Shown piece by piece: positions 1-12,050 of a stretch of DNA of 64,000 nucleotides (positions are counted from its first letter, which is position 1; each line of letters starts with the position of its first letter). The stretch comes from Microcyclospora pomicola (taxonomy: Eukaryota > Ascomycota > Dothideomycetes > Capnodiales): contig NHNY01000030.1 of NCBI GenBank assembly GCA_002786065.1, positions 1-64,000 on the forward strand. Direction: 5' to 3'. A program made the translations under genes and the position numbers. A model generated the notes under the pieces. That model was not told the DNA's origin, ran no database searches, and saw only the letters and a program-made list of their open reading frames with translations.

Positions 1-1197
1 TTCATGGATGGCGCCGTTCAAGAGCGGTGCTTTCGCGATATCCTTGTCCGACCATTCACCAGCGCACAGTGGTTCGAGTTCCGCGCGTAGCTTCTTCTGC
101 TGGCTGGGATCGCGAGCCAGATGGTAGAATAGGTAGGTCAAGGCAGCAGATGTGGTGTCGGAACCCGCGACGATGATCAGTCTGGCGTCACCTTGGAGCA
201 ATTTGTCTTTCTCGGGGTGCTCGACGCCTTCATATGCTTTCAGGAGCGAAGACATGATATCCTTGCTGCCCGTCTTCTCGTCTTCGCGGTTGTTGACCCG
301 CCAGGTCAGCTCGGTGATGCAGAAGTCGACAAACTTCTGGAATCCGGCCGCGAGGCCTGGGACCACGACGAGGAGACGGAACAGCCAGATTGGAGGCTTG
401 ATGGCGAGGGGCTTCATGCCTTCGGTCATGAGGTGCAGTACCTCGGGCTTCTCGCCTTTTTCCAACATGCCGTAGTTCTTGTTGAATGCCAATTGACCCA
501 TGACGTCGAAGGAGAACAGGTTGAACCACTTGGTGACGTTGATCGGTCCGCCTTTGTGCTCGCCCACTCGCTGGACCAGCTTGTCGCTGAAAGGGTTGAT
601 GCGCGTCTCATAGTCCCTCAAGGACTTATCTGAGAACGCCGGTGCCCATACTCGTCGACGTTTGTCATGCAGCGCCTTGTCCCGTGAGGTATGCATCGAG
701 AACAACGGCGCGTCGCCGTCATACCAAGCGCTCTTGGTAACCTTGGTGCCATTGCCGTAGGACAATTCCACAGCATCGGCATCGTTGATAGAGAGATCAT
801 TGGATCCGATGCGAACGATGGGTCCGTATTTCTGGTGCAAAGCTTCGAGCTGAAGATATGCGTCTGATTTCCCAAGCTTGGAGGTGAAGTACAAATTGGA
901 GATCCGGGCCGGCCAGGGACCAGGGAACCTGTTCAGGGGATGGAGGAAGGCTCGATAGATAAATGTGCTTGCGAAAGCACCGGTTATAAAAGTCGCGGCC
1001 ACACCAAGGACTTGTAGGACTGCTGTGCTCAATTCATATCCGTATGCCTTTGTGAGGGCCACGACTGCGGCGGTGCAAGTCAGTAAGAGGGTCTGGGCGT
1101 AGGCCACGCCGTACATATGGCATTCGTAGCGGTTAAAGTATGCTACATGGCTCAGCACGCCGCCGGCCAAAGCAACGAGGTATGGATTTGAGGCCAT
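1..1197 (-). CDS. Cytochrome P450 monooxygenase, 3' part outside window
   Basis: Membrane-bound haem-thiolate monooxygenase; the first 399 codons are visible and the K-helix and haem-Cys regions lie beyond base 1. The start ATG at 1197 opens an uninterrupted frame. The N-terminus has three hydrophobic stretches (about residues 5-21, 31-48 and 54-80) before the proline-rich hinge FPGPWPARISN, a multi-span anchor seen in fungal P450s of the tryprostatin-hydroxylase/benzoate-hydroxylase kind (family knowledge). The C-helix shows DKRRRVWAPAF and the I-helix has a canonical AGSDTTS near residues 344-350. No intron is needed in the visible part. The substrate cannot be read from sequence. The neighbouring secreted lipase is on the same strand with a 719-base gap, so nothing ties the two functionally. 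Confidence 0.93.
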   Translation of the reverse strand, partial: MASNPYLVALAGGVLSHVAYFNRYECHMYGVAYAQTLLLTCTAAVVALTKAYGYELSTAVLQVLGVAATFITGAFASTFIYRAFLHPLNRFPGPWPARISNLYFTSKLGKSDAYLQLEALHQKYGPIVRIGSNDLSINDADAVELSYGNGTKVTKSAWYDGDAPLFSMHTSRDKALHDKRRRVWAPAFSDKSLRDYETRINPFSDKLVQRVGEHKGGPINVTKWFNLFSFDVMGQLAFNKNYGMLEKGEKPEVLHLMTEGMKPLAIKPPIWLFRLLVVVPGLAAGFQKFVDFCITELTWRVNNREDEKTGSKDIMSSLLKAYEGVEHPEKDKLLQGDARLIIVAGSDTTSAALTYLFYHLARDPSQQKKLRAELEPLCAGEWSDKDIAKAPLLNGAIHE

Positions 1198-1916
1198 GTT
1201 TGTTGCCTTTTGCTGGAATTGGTTTCACCTGGGAAGAGCGAGGAAATGCTCAAGCAAGGGCGAGAGGCACGAACCAGCATTAAAGTAATACGGCAACACG
1301 CAAGTTGCGTTATTCCCACGGTCCGAGTCGGGTACAAGTCCCTGGTCAAGAGGTGGTGGCGTAGTTTATCTCTTTGCAATGTAAATGGTCCAAGTTTCAG
1401 CTCAAGCCCCGCATAAGCACGAGCTCGGAGTACAGAATGTTGTTGACTGTTAAGAGGAGACACTAAACGGATATGCTGGTATCATTTCTCATCACTCTGA
1501 TCCTGCGTCTACTCTGTACAGATACGCAGACTACACCAGCATGCCTATAACAATGTTTGTTGATCATGGCTTCACCAATGCTGCTTGTTCTAGATGGCGT
1601 GGTCCAGAACATGGACGAGACGTCAGCTCCGAGTGAAGTCCGAAGAACCCCACATCCTGGCGCCACAAATCTACCCCAGCTTTGCTGTGGCGTAGTGACT
1701 AGCATTATTTCCGTCGAATTGCCGGTGCTGTAGACTCGGGGTTCCAGAAACGGGAGATGTCAATGCGTAGGACGTCGGACTTTCACATGATCCTCTAGAC
1801 GTGGCAGGCAACGAAATGGTGTGACCATAATAAATCGTTGCTTCGTTATCACTGCTTGTCGGAATTACTTAAGTCTCAATACCACAATTGGCAGGGGACG
1901 ACCAGTCAACACCACC
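1198..1916. other. Intergenic, P450 promoter and lipase 3' flank
   Basis: Upstream region of the P450 at 1-1197 and downstream flank of the lipase that ends at 1917. Short open frames here on both strands have no recognisable motif or coherent splice partners. I see no RNA gene or repeat. Confidence 0.6.
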
Positions 1917-3437
1917 CTACTGTGGTATATCCTTCTGCGCATACGCCATGATCGGAGGCTCGGTCGCGGTCTTGGGCTGGAAAGCAATGATATTGAACGC
2001 TGCGATGGGGATCAGAGCGAACGTGGCGAAAGCATCCGCCAGACTCAATCCCGGCGTGAGGAACTGGTCGCACTGGAATGTGGTGTTGATTCTGCTGAGC
2101 TGGCCAGGTCCGGGGTGGGTCAAAGCATCCACCGCAAGAGCATAGCCGAGGGCATTGGCTTGCACGACGGCATGCTCGAAATACGGTGCGCCTCCTGGGG
2201 TAATTGCCAAGCAAGTGGCTTGAACCTCGTTGTTGGTGACACCTACGCCGCGTGCATCGTTCAGAGCGCCTGAGGCGTTCGGATCTTGTTGCGGCTGGGT
2301 AGGAATCAGTCAGCATCACTTCTTTGATGGAAGATGTTACGGCGCGCTTACCTCGACGATCTCGTCAAAGATGGAGTAGATGTTGGTGGTCGGGACAAAC
2401 GCCGAGTCCCCGCCATTGTTCCGGAGAGTACGGATGAAGGTGCTGTTGTAGTTCTGCTGGGCAATGGCCGGGGTGCAACCAGCAGTGGCAAAGCCAGGAC
2501 ATAGTGCCTGAGCCTCAACAGTACCGTGGTAATCGGCCGAAAGAGTGATGCGGTCGCTGATCTTGGACCGGGTCGATGGCCAGTACTTGGTTGCCCAGTG
2601 CCCATCGAGTGCACCAGCCGACCACGAAATGGTAGAGACGTTCTTGCCGCCGCTAATGCCAGAAATGTAGTTCACCGCGTAGGCAGCATACTCCGCAGCG
2701 ACTTGGATGTCAGCGAGGTTCTGGCCGGGGAGATTGACGTAGACCGGATCTGCGATCTTCTGCTGCACGAGGAGTTTGCCGTAGTTAGGTGCTTCGACAG
2801 GAGTTAGCTGGTTGTCATGTATGTTTGGACTGCATAATAGGCCACGCGAGCAAGACCTACCAAAGTTCTGGCCCGCAAGAGCGCCTGTACCTGGGAGGAA
2901 GATGACGGGCTGAATCTTGCCGTAGGTGAATTCCGGAGGGATGTAGATGACTTTGCGGAGGTCACTCTCGCTCAGGCTGTATGGAGCATCGTTCGCCGAT
3001 GCCTTGGGGTAGACAGGAGTGGCAGGCTGCTTTAAGTTTATGTTATTCGTGCTACTCTCGAGCAAATATCCCTTAGCAATATCGACGTAGTCGCCGCCTG
3101 CGAAGCCATTCAACAGGATCTCAGCCCCAGACTCGAAGATGTCTTGTGGATTCGCAGCTGTGATCTTTTGATACTCCGAAGCAAGCTGAGAGGCAGCCGT
3201 AGGACCTGGAGCAGGCACTATGTTCGTGAAGATCGCTTCTAAAGCCGTCACAACAGCCGATAAGGACTGACCATCCGCAGGCAAGCTTGAAAATGCAGCT
3301 GCGAGCTGAGCGTTGTTGAGAATCGGTACGTCAGAAATCAATGCGCGCTCCGCAACATCGACAGGCGTTGGTGATGCCTGCGCAAGCGCTGCGAGACATG
3401 AGACGACAAGAGCCTGTCTCGAGGTAGGAGTCCACAT
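1917..3437 (-). CDS. Secreted CalB-type triacylglycerol lipase
   Basis: Extracellular alpha/beta-hydrolase resembling Candida antarctica lipase B. Exons are 3437-2861, 2791-2352 and 2294-1917, giving 464 residues. A signal peptide covers about residues 1-21 (cleavage near AQA/SP). The catalytic triad fits the CalB pattern: nucleophile S250 in ISWSAG, D335 in YSIFDEIVE and H380 in YFEHAVV. Nearby CalB-like signatures are LPGTGALAGQNF (oxyanion side) and LRNNGG...VPTTN. CalB itself is about 317 residues long; this protein has an extra ~150-residue N-terminal region, probably a pro-region. Intron 1 (69 nt, branch GCTAAC) is a multiple of three without stops, so retention would insert 23 residues; splicing restores the CalB spacing. 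A TATA-like element lies at 3518-3527 on the minus strand. Confident on family, not on substrate. Confidence 0.92.
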
Positions 3438-4533
3438 TCTCGCAACTAGTAGATGATAGAAGTGATAGATAGCAAGGCTGTGATAGGAAGCATAGAGGGC
3501 ACAATTCGAGGGGATACTTCATATAGGGCCTACCTGATATGAGCGTCTTGAACGAAGTCCTACACACCGAGGCTCATCGTGTGTCAAGACGTTGAGCGCA
3601 GTGGGTTTTCAAATCGAAGACGACGGTGGCGCTCGAATCAGAATGCTCTGATCGGCGCTTTGCATGCTAGTGGTACATCAACAGTGTGGAGAAGTGTCAT
3701 CTCGACGTGGTAGCAGCGGCTCGTGGCAGTACATACTTCTAGACTTGTTCTCTGTGATCTGCTGCGGCGGCTGCTTCCCCGCACTTAAGGCGATTCCGGG
3801 ATGATTCTGAACCGTTTTCTTCGTTCCGACAACAAAGAACAATGAGTGGCGACATTAGCCGCATGACTCTCCAACATCATACGTCTTTAGCCAACGACTC
3901 AAAGTGCCGTTCGGAAGGCATACCTGTAGCTTCAGCGAGTCAGCTGAGGACAGGCAGGAATGGTTTTCAGACCAACCTCGACGCAACCACGCCGTATGAA
4001 GCGGACCATCAGATATTGCACGCCTGCTCCTCTCGTTCTGATAGAACAGAGTAAATATCATGTCAATTCTTCTCTGAGACTTCGAAGGATCTGTATCGAT
4101 GCGCCTTGTATCCGGGTACCGGAATCGCATAGGATAGGCGGGATCAAGGTGTGGAACACGGGCCACAAACCACAAGTCCTTCTGCTTCTCCCGCATGCTT
4201 GTGTAGACCCGTACACATAATGTCTGAAAGACTTCCTTGGCGGGTATAGTGTTCTATGCGTGTCCTTCGAAAACAACAACGAAGAGCTCTTCCCGCCATA
4301 TAAGACATGGCTTTAAGAGAAATGATTTATGTACAACCACAAGCCATAAACTATGAACTTGGCCAAAGTCGAAGGAGCGAATCGTTTCCCGAACACATGC
4401 TATCGTCCGGTACAGTATCAGCTGTTTGGCTGCCAAGCAAAACAGTCTTCCTTTGGCCCGAAACACATGATATGGTGGCGCTGCCTGTTGCGCGGGAATC
4501 AGAGCAGAACAAAGCCCCTAGAAATATACTGGA
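3438..4533. other. Intergenic, no gene seen
   Basis: Lipase promoter side (TATA-like element at 3518-3527, read on the minus strand) and the 3' flank of SPO11. Overlapping short frames around 3842-4466 on both strands lack motifs and splice logic, so I do not call them. Confidence 0.5.
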
Positions 4534-5940
4534 TCAGTTAGGCTCGATCTCTTGTCTCAGCAGGTCGATTAAGTCATCGTCTGCAGCCTGCAGTAGTTGG
4601 AGCTCCGCTTTCAAGTTCAGCATGAGCATGTGTTGAAGCTCGCTCCGCCATGACACCGTCCCACGCCTGTTGGTAAGAGAGATAGGCCGTTCAAGCAGTC
4701 CCTTCGCTCTTCTCCTATCTCTGCTGCTCAAATTGAGCAGTCCCTGGCATGTGTGAGTATCATCCTCACCTGTCTGCAGATGCTGACTATGCAGACCAAG
4801 CCATTGGATTGAAGGTACACGCAGCTCGTGGGACTCATGTGCTAATGCCTTGGAGCCATCTTGGTATGTAGCCAGAATTGCCATGCCATCGGGATCAAAG
4901 TCTACGAGACCGAAGACCCGGGGTGATGCATATCCATTCCGGGGCGAAGGCGTGCATAGCAGGCGCAGCAGAGCCCGAGTCGCGATGTCTGGATAGCCTT
5001 TACCAGTTATAATGATACCTTCACTGGTTCGAGTCTTCCAAAATTGAGAACAAGCAATGGCTCGAAAAGTGGCTTCTTTCTCGATCACAAGTATCCATTT
5101 GATGGTGGATATGTTAACAGAAAGTATCTCTCGAAGATGCGGGATAAGGACGCCGTCGTTGTCACGGTCTACTGCGCTCAGTGAGCCATCTCGTCGACAG
5201 AATGTAATGGCGCCCGCGATGAGTCCCTTCGCTGCTGCCGAGACATTCAGCGAAGCACGCGATGCTTTGAAGGTGCAAACAATGTCATCGACATAACGAT
5301 CAACAGGCGCCTGGGCGCCGAAAAGCGCTGGGTCACGATAGTAGATGTCTCTGAAATGCCTTGTTAGCAGCACATACTTTACCTGGCCTGGTCACCAATC
5401 GGATGTGTACCTCTTCGAAAGTATCACATCTGTCCTCAGTGCTTCATGCATCAGTTCTAGGATTCGTACGACTACAGCTGCTTCGTCTTTAGCTTAACGC
5501 CTCCAGCGTTGAGAGGCTCAATGTTTACCAAAGCACCATGCTTCCTCGGCACTTTTGCCTGGAAAAGTTACTTGACGAAACCTTGCGTCCTCCGGGTATA
5601 GTGATACTCCCCGGTTTCTCAGTGTGACACTGATGCTATCCTCTCCGTTGATCAGATTTTCGGCGAACCGTTCAAAAATGGCCTCGATCTTGCCCATGTT
5701 GGCTTCCCGAAGCTGAATCGCAGAGATAGGAAGAGCTGCAGGAATGCCATGATTGCTGTTCATCGTAGCTAGCAGGTCTGGAAGACGTAAAACTACAGGG
5801 GCGTGAATGAATGCTCCCCCTACCGCGGTTGAAGCGTCATGTAGATGGAGAGAGAGACAGAGTGAAGTAGGAAGTACTGTGCCCTGCATGGAAGATAAGA
5901 CACTAAGCAAAACTCGTGGGATTTCGGACGCGCTCATCAC
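4534..5940 (-). CDS. SPO11: Meiotic DNA double-strand-break transesterase Spo11/Rec12
   Basis: Topoisomerase VI A-subunit homologue that makes the programmed breaks starting meiotic recombination (family knowledge). Exons are 5940-5529, 5480-5411 and 5350-4534, giving 432 residues. The small middle exon encodes the helix VVVRILELMHEAL that joins the first part (FPGKSAEEAW) to the catalytic segment. The catalytic tyrosine is in KRDIYYRD (Y164/Y165). The TOPRIM acidic residues are visible as E251 in ILVIEKEATF and in LVDFDPDG (about 309-316), with GKGYPDIATR between. Introns are 48 and 60 nt, the second with a GCTAAC branch. The start at 5940 is the first of two adjacent Met codons; only 151 bases separate it from the divergent CAF-1 start. 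Nothing indicates a defect, consistent with retained meiotic capacity. Confidence 0.93.
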
Positions 5941-6091
5941 GCGTCAGTTCCAACACAGAGGATGCAACTTCCTTTAGTTCACGATCAACACCGCACATCA
6001 GTCTAAGAAGTTCCCAATCTATGGACGCTCGACACGAAGACTGTCGTTCACACCAAAAGAGGCATCAGTGCCTCTATATCTAACATTGCAC
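5941..6091. promoter_or_regulatory. Compact bidirectional promoter SPO11 / CAF-1
   Basis: The start codons of SPO11 (minus) and the CAF-1 large subunit (plus) are 151 bases apart head to head, so both promoters must overlap here. No clear TATA box is visible. Confidence 0.6.
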
Positions 6092-8150
6092 ATGGAAGAC
6101 ATCGACTCCTCTCCACTTGTACCCATTTCGCCCAACCTGCGGAAGCGCGTCGCTCCAGCCGACTACGATCATGGAAACGATGAGAACACCAGACCGCTGA
6201 ACCTCAAAGGATCCCAGTTCATGATGCCAACGCCACCGGATACAGAGGGTTCCAGCAATGCCAGCCCGAACGAACGGCATAACGATGGACGTGCTGTCTC
6301 TCCCGCTCCAAGTAGCATCTCCACACTTAGCAGTCTCGCCATGTCTAGCACAAACAACGTGGCAACGGAGGTGTCTGATGGCATACAGCGGCCTCCTTCG
6401 AAGAAGAGAAAGCTTTCGCCTGCAGAGGCTCTTGAGAAGAAGAGAGAAAAGGAAGTCAGGGCTGCCGAAAAGGAGGAAAAGTTGAAGCTGAAAGCCGAAG
6501 AAAAAGCGAGAAAAGACGAAGAGAAGGCCAAACGCGACGATGAGAAGCGTAAGAAAGCTGAGGAACGGGAGGAGAAGAAACGCGAGAAGGAACTGGAGGA
6601 GGAACGCAAAGCACAGGAGAAGCTGAAGAAGGAGAGATCACAGATGCGTCTAGGTGCATTTTTCCAAAGACCGGACACTCCAGCCAAATCTTCAGTGCCG
6701 AATAGTGATCGAACTCCTGGATTTGTTAGGCGCAAGTCTCTCCCGCTCGAACCATTTGACACGGTCGCGGACCAGTTACGATGTTCTGCTTCACCATCGA
6801 AAAGCACGCCGCTCAAGCGTGAAAGTACGGGGATGATCACCACACCTGTCGCTGCAAACCCTCCTGTATCAGACTACAGGAAACACTTCTTACCATTCGT
6901 ACCACCATCGCATAGCTCTGTTGCTCCCGAGTACACCATCTCCAATCGAGACGATCTAGCTTATTGGCAAGGCATGTTTGACCGAGACTTGCAAAATCCC
7001 ACGTTCCAGGAGAAGATTGACCTTGGAATTGTCCAGCCCGGACCAGATTTTGATCATCTGTTCAAGCCACAAGTCATGCGAGGAGTCCGCACCGTTTCCG
7101 TACGCACCCTTGTGGATCGCATTCAAGGAACATCACAGGAGCCAATCGACCTTACCAAGGACATACCATCTCAGAATCCCATGGAAGCACTGCAGGGTGT
7201 CTCAAGAAGACTTCTGCAATTCCATCAGGACGTTCGACCTCCGTGGTTCGGCACCTATACCAAAATCGCCTGTGCGGACCAGGCCAGAAAACTTACTCGC
7301 AATCCTTTCACACGTGCTCGCTCGGATACCGACTACGACTACGATTCGGAGGCTGAATGGGAGGAGCCAGAGGAGGGTGAAGATATCGATCTTGACGAAG
7401 ACGATGAAGCCGAGTCGCTCGGCGACGCAGATGAGATGGAGGAATTCCTAGACGATGAAGAAGATGTGATGAAGAGTAAACGCAAGATGGTGACTGGGGA
7501 CCTCAAGCCTACATCGACCGGCCTTTGCTGGGAAGATCAGGCTGGTAGAATCTCGTCAAGTACTGAAGGCGACCAGAGTAGCGACGAAATGCGCGGCATG
7601 AGGATCGGATTCCTGATTCCAGGATTCAACGGTAACACCATCGATCCATTCTGCACATCATACTGGACAAATCACATGGAACCACCAGGCGCTCCAGTCG
7701 TGGACTCATGTACGAAGGCGTCTAAGAGCTCATCAACAACATCGCGACCACCTCTTATTGATCGGGTAAACTCCACAGGACCACTGCAGCCGCACGTGAT
7801 TGGTGCTGCTGAGGGTTTGAAGGGCCCTATCACGAGTGTTCCAAGCTCGACTGGTGCCAAACGTGGGCCCAAGCCCCAGCCACGAACTTTGGATGTTCAT
7901 GTTATGGACGGATTCAAAGAAGCCGTTATCGGCAGCCAGCTCGGGAAGCTCGATCTCTTGAAAGGACTGAAATTGAGGTTTGTCGCATTTCTTGCACGAG
8001 GCGCTGCGAAGGTGCACTGCTAACATAGTATGAATCGACAGATTTCCAAAGCTCACACACGAAACGATCAAGGAAACTTTGGGTTCACACTTTGCCCAGG
8101 TCGGTAACTCCAAAGCAGACAAGAAATGGGTCTACGTCGAACCTTCATGA
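6092..8150 (+). CDS. Chromatin assembly factor 1 large subunit (p150/Cac1-like)
   Basis: Histone H3-H4 chaperone subunit that deposits nucleosomes behind the replication fork. Exons are 6092-7977 and 8042-8150, giving 664 residues. In order: a low-complexity N-terminus; a long charged K/E/R-rich helix (about residues 104-182, the KER domain); directly after it a PCNA-interacting peptide QMRLGAFF (about 184-191, fitting QxxLxxFF); a central region with an acidic block (about 411-463, the ED domain); and a C-terminal winged-helix region whose last part, RFPKLTHETIKETLG to KWVYVEPS, is on exon 2. The 64-nt intron has a CTAAC branch. I chose ATG 6092 over the in-frame ATG at 6068 because homologues open close to an MED-type acidic start; this choice is soft. 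The domain order is the classic one for fungal CAF-1. Confidence 0.88.
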
Positions 8151-8638
8151 TGGTGTGGCCCTGAGCTTCTCAGCCACATGCTGAAGTAGGCAAAGAGCAC
8201 TAAGCATCGCTCATCCTATGTAAAGGCTTAAAGTGGACGAGTCCCGGTCTTCCACCCATTTGCCGGCGTGCCGTAGGGTGGTTCAACATGACTTTCAGTA
8301 TGCGCTACCAGCAGAGCTTTGCGGCATCCCAACAAGTAGGATTCTGTGAACATGGCCGCGTGTGAGCGACGTGTACAGACGGTGTGGTAGCACATCTTAT
8401 ACATCTTAGCGCAAATCACGATAATGTGCTTCACGATGGCGCATGGTGCAATGAAGGATATATTACTTATTTCCCATAGGGACAGGTCGTTTGAGCCTCT
8501 GCAATATCCCATGCTATCCAATACACGACTGGCAAAAGTAACGACCCTGTGTCGGAAGTACTCCGCGAAAAGAATGACTAGCATCTCTCAGGTCTGGCGA
8601 CACGCAGTGCACCACTCACAATTGGATCCCAAGCATAA
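8151..8638. other. Convergent intergenic, terminator region
   Basis: Holds the 3' ends of the CAF-1 gene (plus) and XPB (minus). No further gene seen. Confidence 0.55.
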
Positions 8639-11303
8639 TCAGGGGTATTGACCCCTCGCCTCCGCCCTCGCTTCAGCCCGTGCTTTCGCCTGCTTGGCCT
8701 GCTCGCGCTCTGCCTTCTTGAAGAACGAACTCTTCCCAGCTTTGGCGAGCGCCTTGTTGGTCTCGCCTTTGCGGCCCTCGAGATAGGCCATGCTACCGCC
8801 ACCGCTAAGACTTTGTAACGTGCCAGCCTGGCGTTTGACGCCGCTGCCGCCGTTGGCTTTGCCACCGGTTTTCCTGCGTGGGGCATCGGAGAACAAGTCG
8901 TCGATGATGCGCTCTTCGTCGCCCGCCGTCTCGCTCTGGATCAGCACGTCGGCGAGCAAGTTCTTTCGCTCCTCGAGTGTGGTGAACATCAGATTGGGCA
9001 TGCTGGACATGCCTGCAAGATGAGTGATGACTTTGAACGCATAGCCTTGGTCCACAAGGAAAGCTTGGCGTTTGGATGAATAGAACATCTCGTTGGTGTC
9101 TTTGCTGACGAGCGAGTAGAAGAAGGCATTAAATCCTTCGTCGTTACGCCGCTTGGCACGTAGGATACGGCCGAGTCGTTGTGCTTCCTGTCGACGAGAG
9201 CCGTAATGCGAGGAGATCTGGATCAGGCAAGTGGCTTCGGGAAGGTCAAGAGATGTGTCTCCGATCTTTGATAGGAAGACGGTGGAGACCGCTTCGTTAT
9301 GCTGGAAGTTGGAAAGGACGAGTTCTCGCTCGCGCTGTGAAGTGTCGCCGTAAATATAAGGCTTCTTTAGACCTTCGGCATATTGCTTAAGAGCGTAAAC
9401 GTTGTCCGAAAACACGATGATCTTGTCACCTCGTCGTTCGTGAAAGTCGATCAGATATTGACAGCTCTGGAACTTCCGTGGGTTCATCGTGGAAAGAAGG
9501 GACTTTTTGTTGGTCGTGTTGGCCTCCAAGTACATGTGGTAGAACTCTGGGGCCATCTGGCACCATACTTCTGCACATTGAACTCGAGCAATATGACCTT
9601 CTTCACTCAGCTGGAGCCAGTTGGCTTCGTATAGCTTGGGTCCGATGAGGAAATTCAAGTCTTTGATCTTATCATCTTCTCGCAGAAGGGTAGCTGTTAG
9701 TCCGAGTTTGGAATGAGACTTGATGCGCATAGTCACTCGGCGGAACATGTCAGCCGGTACCACATGCACCTCGTCAAGTACCATAAGACCCCATTCTCGT
9801 TCGGCGATTTGTGTCATCGTTTGCTCGCTGTCGTGTGCACGTCGAGTCTGCTGAGTAACCATACTGTATGTGCATACCACGACTACCGCACGGGGCGGTA
9901 TCCGCGACTTCTCATTACTAGTGAACACGACAACATCATCGGGATTGATGTTTGACCACTTGAGGAACTCCATCCGCCATTGCGTAGCACTCATGGCACT
10001 CGTGCAAAGCACAATGGCGCTTTTTCGTACTGTGCAGGCTGCTGTGATGCCGACAAGGGTCTTTCCAGCGCCACACGGCAAGACGATGATGCCACTCCTT
10101 GCACGGCCGTTGCTAAACATCTTGCTTAGAGCGTGCTCCTGGTAATAGCGAATTTGAGTGTTCGGCTTCAAATCAATGTCGAGGTTGGCATTCGTTTCAT
10201 CAGCGTGAAAGTCGTACTCCTCAGTTAGAGGCAGGTTGAGCACCTCTGCGCAGTGTTTCTGCACTTTCTGAATGGACTGTCCGTCGATTTCAAAGGAATG
10301 TACTTGATCAATCTCGTCATCGTCATCTTCCTCTCGCAGGAACTCCGTCATGTCCTTCTCAGCTTCACGGCCACCGAACTCATCGTCAGACTCAAGATCC
10401 TCCTCGTCACGCTTCCGCTGTTGCTCTGCTTGCGCAGCGGCCTCTTTGTTAGTGGCGGCATCTTTCGTACCAGGGATGATGATGCCAGGATTCTTTGACA
10501 TCTTCTCAGTTCGCAGTTCTGCATTTTCATGCTCAACTCGGCAGGGCCCGATAACAGGATCTTGCAGGAGTTTCTGTAGCACCGAAGCTTCTGTACTTTC
10601 CATGTAGTACTTGGTGTGCTTCAACACAAGCCGGACCTTACCAAACGATGAAGTGATGGTCTGAATAAAGGTGATGACTTCACTCGAGACCTTGGTCTTC
10701 GAGAATAGCTCGAGTTGTTTGATGATATCTTCAGTGGTCAAACCTACCGACACAGCCGCGATCAAACTATTGGCGGTGATGGTATACTCATGCATATTGG
10801 TAGTACGGCTTTGAGGCTCCCCAATGTTGATCAAGAAGTTTTGGGCCTGTTTGAAGCTGGGCGAGAAAGTCTCAAGCACCACTCGCCCGTTGAGGGGATC
10901 GATCCAGAGCGGACGTAGGCGGTGATCCGCTTTCAGCTCTTCATTGTAGAAATCGTGATTTGGCTTGAAGAGACCAGCGGCAGGGTCACTGACGGCGGTT
11001 CGCTGTTTCGCGTAGGCGGAGAATTGGAATTTGTTCACTAAGTCTACACATATCTACTGTCAGCGCCTGATGCAAGAGATTGCGAGAGGGCCACTGACTG
11101 TCGTATTGCGGTGCGGCCGCTGCGGCCTCCTTCTCCTTCTTTCTTTCCTTCCATACAACCTCTCGTTCACTTGACTGATAAGCATCGCTGTCGGAGTACT
11201 CATCGTCATCGTCGCTGTCGATGCTGACGGGTGTGTTGACACCAGAGGCAACTCTTTTCGGGGCACGACCACTGACTGGCGCTGCTTTGCGCTTGGGTGC
11301 CAT
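8639..11303 (-). CDS. SSL2: TFIIH DNA helicase/translocase XPB (SSL2/RAD25)
   Basis: 3'-5' DNA translocase subunit of TFIIH, acting in promoter opening and nucleotide excision repair. Exons are 11303-11099 and 11043-8639, giving 869 residues. The first exon encodes a basic, acidic-patch-rich N-terminus beginning MAPKRKAAP. Splicing at a 55-nt intron gives YDNLVNKFQFSAYAKQR, the conserved entry to the XPB core, which no unspliced frame provides. Motifs: Walker A GAGKT (about 393-397), the XPB-specific DEVH box LDEVHVVPA (about 492-495), LTATLLREDDK with the RED motif, and motif VI in RRQEAQRLGRILRAKRR. The C-terminus is Ala/Lys/Arg rich. An in-frame ATG at 11318 exists; ATG 11303 is preferred because homologues start MAPKRK-like. 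Confidence 0.95.
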
Positions 11304-11635
11304 ATCGATATGATTCAATCTAGGTTCCTACTCTGACTCCCGCAGAAAGCTCACGGACTGGGCTCCTCAGTCGAGTGGGTGTTGATAGATGCGTGAGAAA
11401 GAGTGTGATGATGTCCGCAGTGGTCTTCAGACTACCTACCTTACCTGAAGACATACATGAAGCATAGTCATCATGGTCCGTGCGTCAAATGACTCCACAG
11501 ACGATCACGAGCAATCATGTCTGTCGGGACTTCGATGGTGATGCCGAGTGCATTTCTATGTCTTCGACCACTTAATCGTTATTTCAATCTCGAAGCTCGA
11601 TATCTTGCAAATAGCAGGGGTGCATTGCAATCAAG
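11304..11635. promoter_or_regulatory. Divergent promoter XPB / small DUF4748-like gene
   Basis: A 332-base head-to-head region between XPB (minus) and the small gene starting at 11636 (plus). No TATA box stands out. Confidence 0.5.
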
Positions 11636-12050
11636 ATGAATACAGTAGGATTGGATGCTTATCCGCCTTCATGAATGCTTACTAAACGATTCATAGGTTC
11701 GATCAGTAGGCTACGGCTGGGGCATTTTGATTGTCGCTGGAGCTGGCTCATATTACTTCGCCAAACGCAGTGTCAACTCGGATCGCGCAGAACGAGCGGA
11801 AGCAGAGGAGAAGCGTCGTCAGATGCGCGAAAGGATGCGGGTACAAGAGATTGCTGCCTCTCGCGCAGCGGCTGCAAATGCAAGCAAAGCAAAGGCACCG
11901 GCGTCAAAAGGTGGAGACATCCCATCGGTTGAAAGGCAAAGTCCCGACGAAGCTATTGCTGCGACACGGAAAGCGGCCGCAGCTTTGGACAAGGGACAAT
12001 ATGAGGCGACAGAGCCATTTCGAAGTCGAAAGGGTGATAGATTCAGTTGA
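11636..12050 (+). CDS. Small single-span protein, DUF4748-like
   Basis: Two exons, 11636-11644 and 11697-12050, give 120 residues; the first exon codes only M-N-T. The joined N-terminus MNTVRSVGYGWGILIVAGAG runs into YYFAKRSVN, then a charged helix rich in Ala, Arg, Glu and Lys. A Gly/Ala hydrophobic segment (about 8-25) followed by basic residues looks like a membrane anchor, possibly mitochondrial (inference). The GWG...GAGxYYFAKRS pattern is what I recall of the fungal DUF4748 family, whose function I do not know. The start codon choice rests on the 52-nt intron (GT...ACTAAAC...TAG) that places an ATG in frame; the long exon has no ATG before the conserved segment. Confidence 0.75.

Noticed and set aside
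6169-6843. 224-residue Ser/Phe-rich minus-strand frame
   Set aside because: Exact antisense of the K/E-rich CAF-1 helix; such codon mirror images give long false frames.
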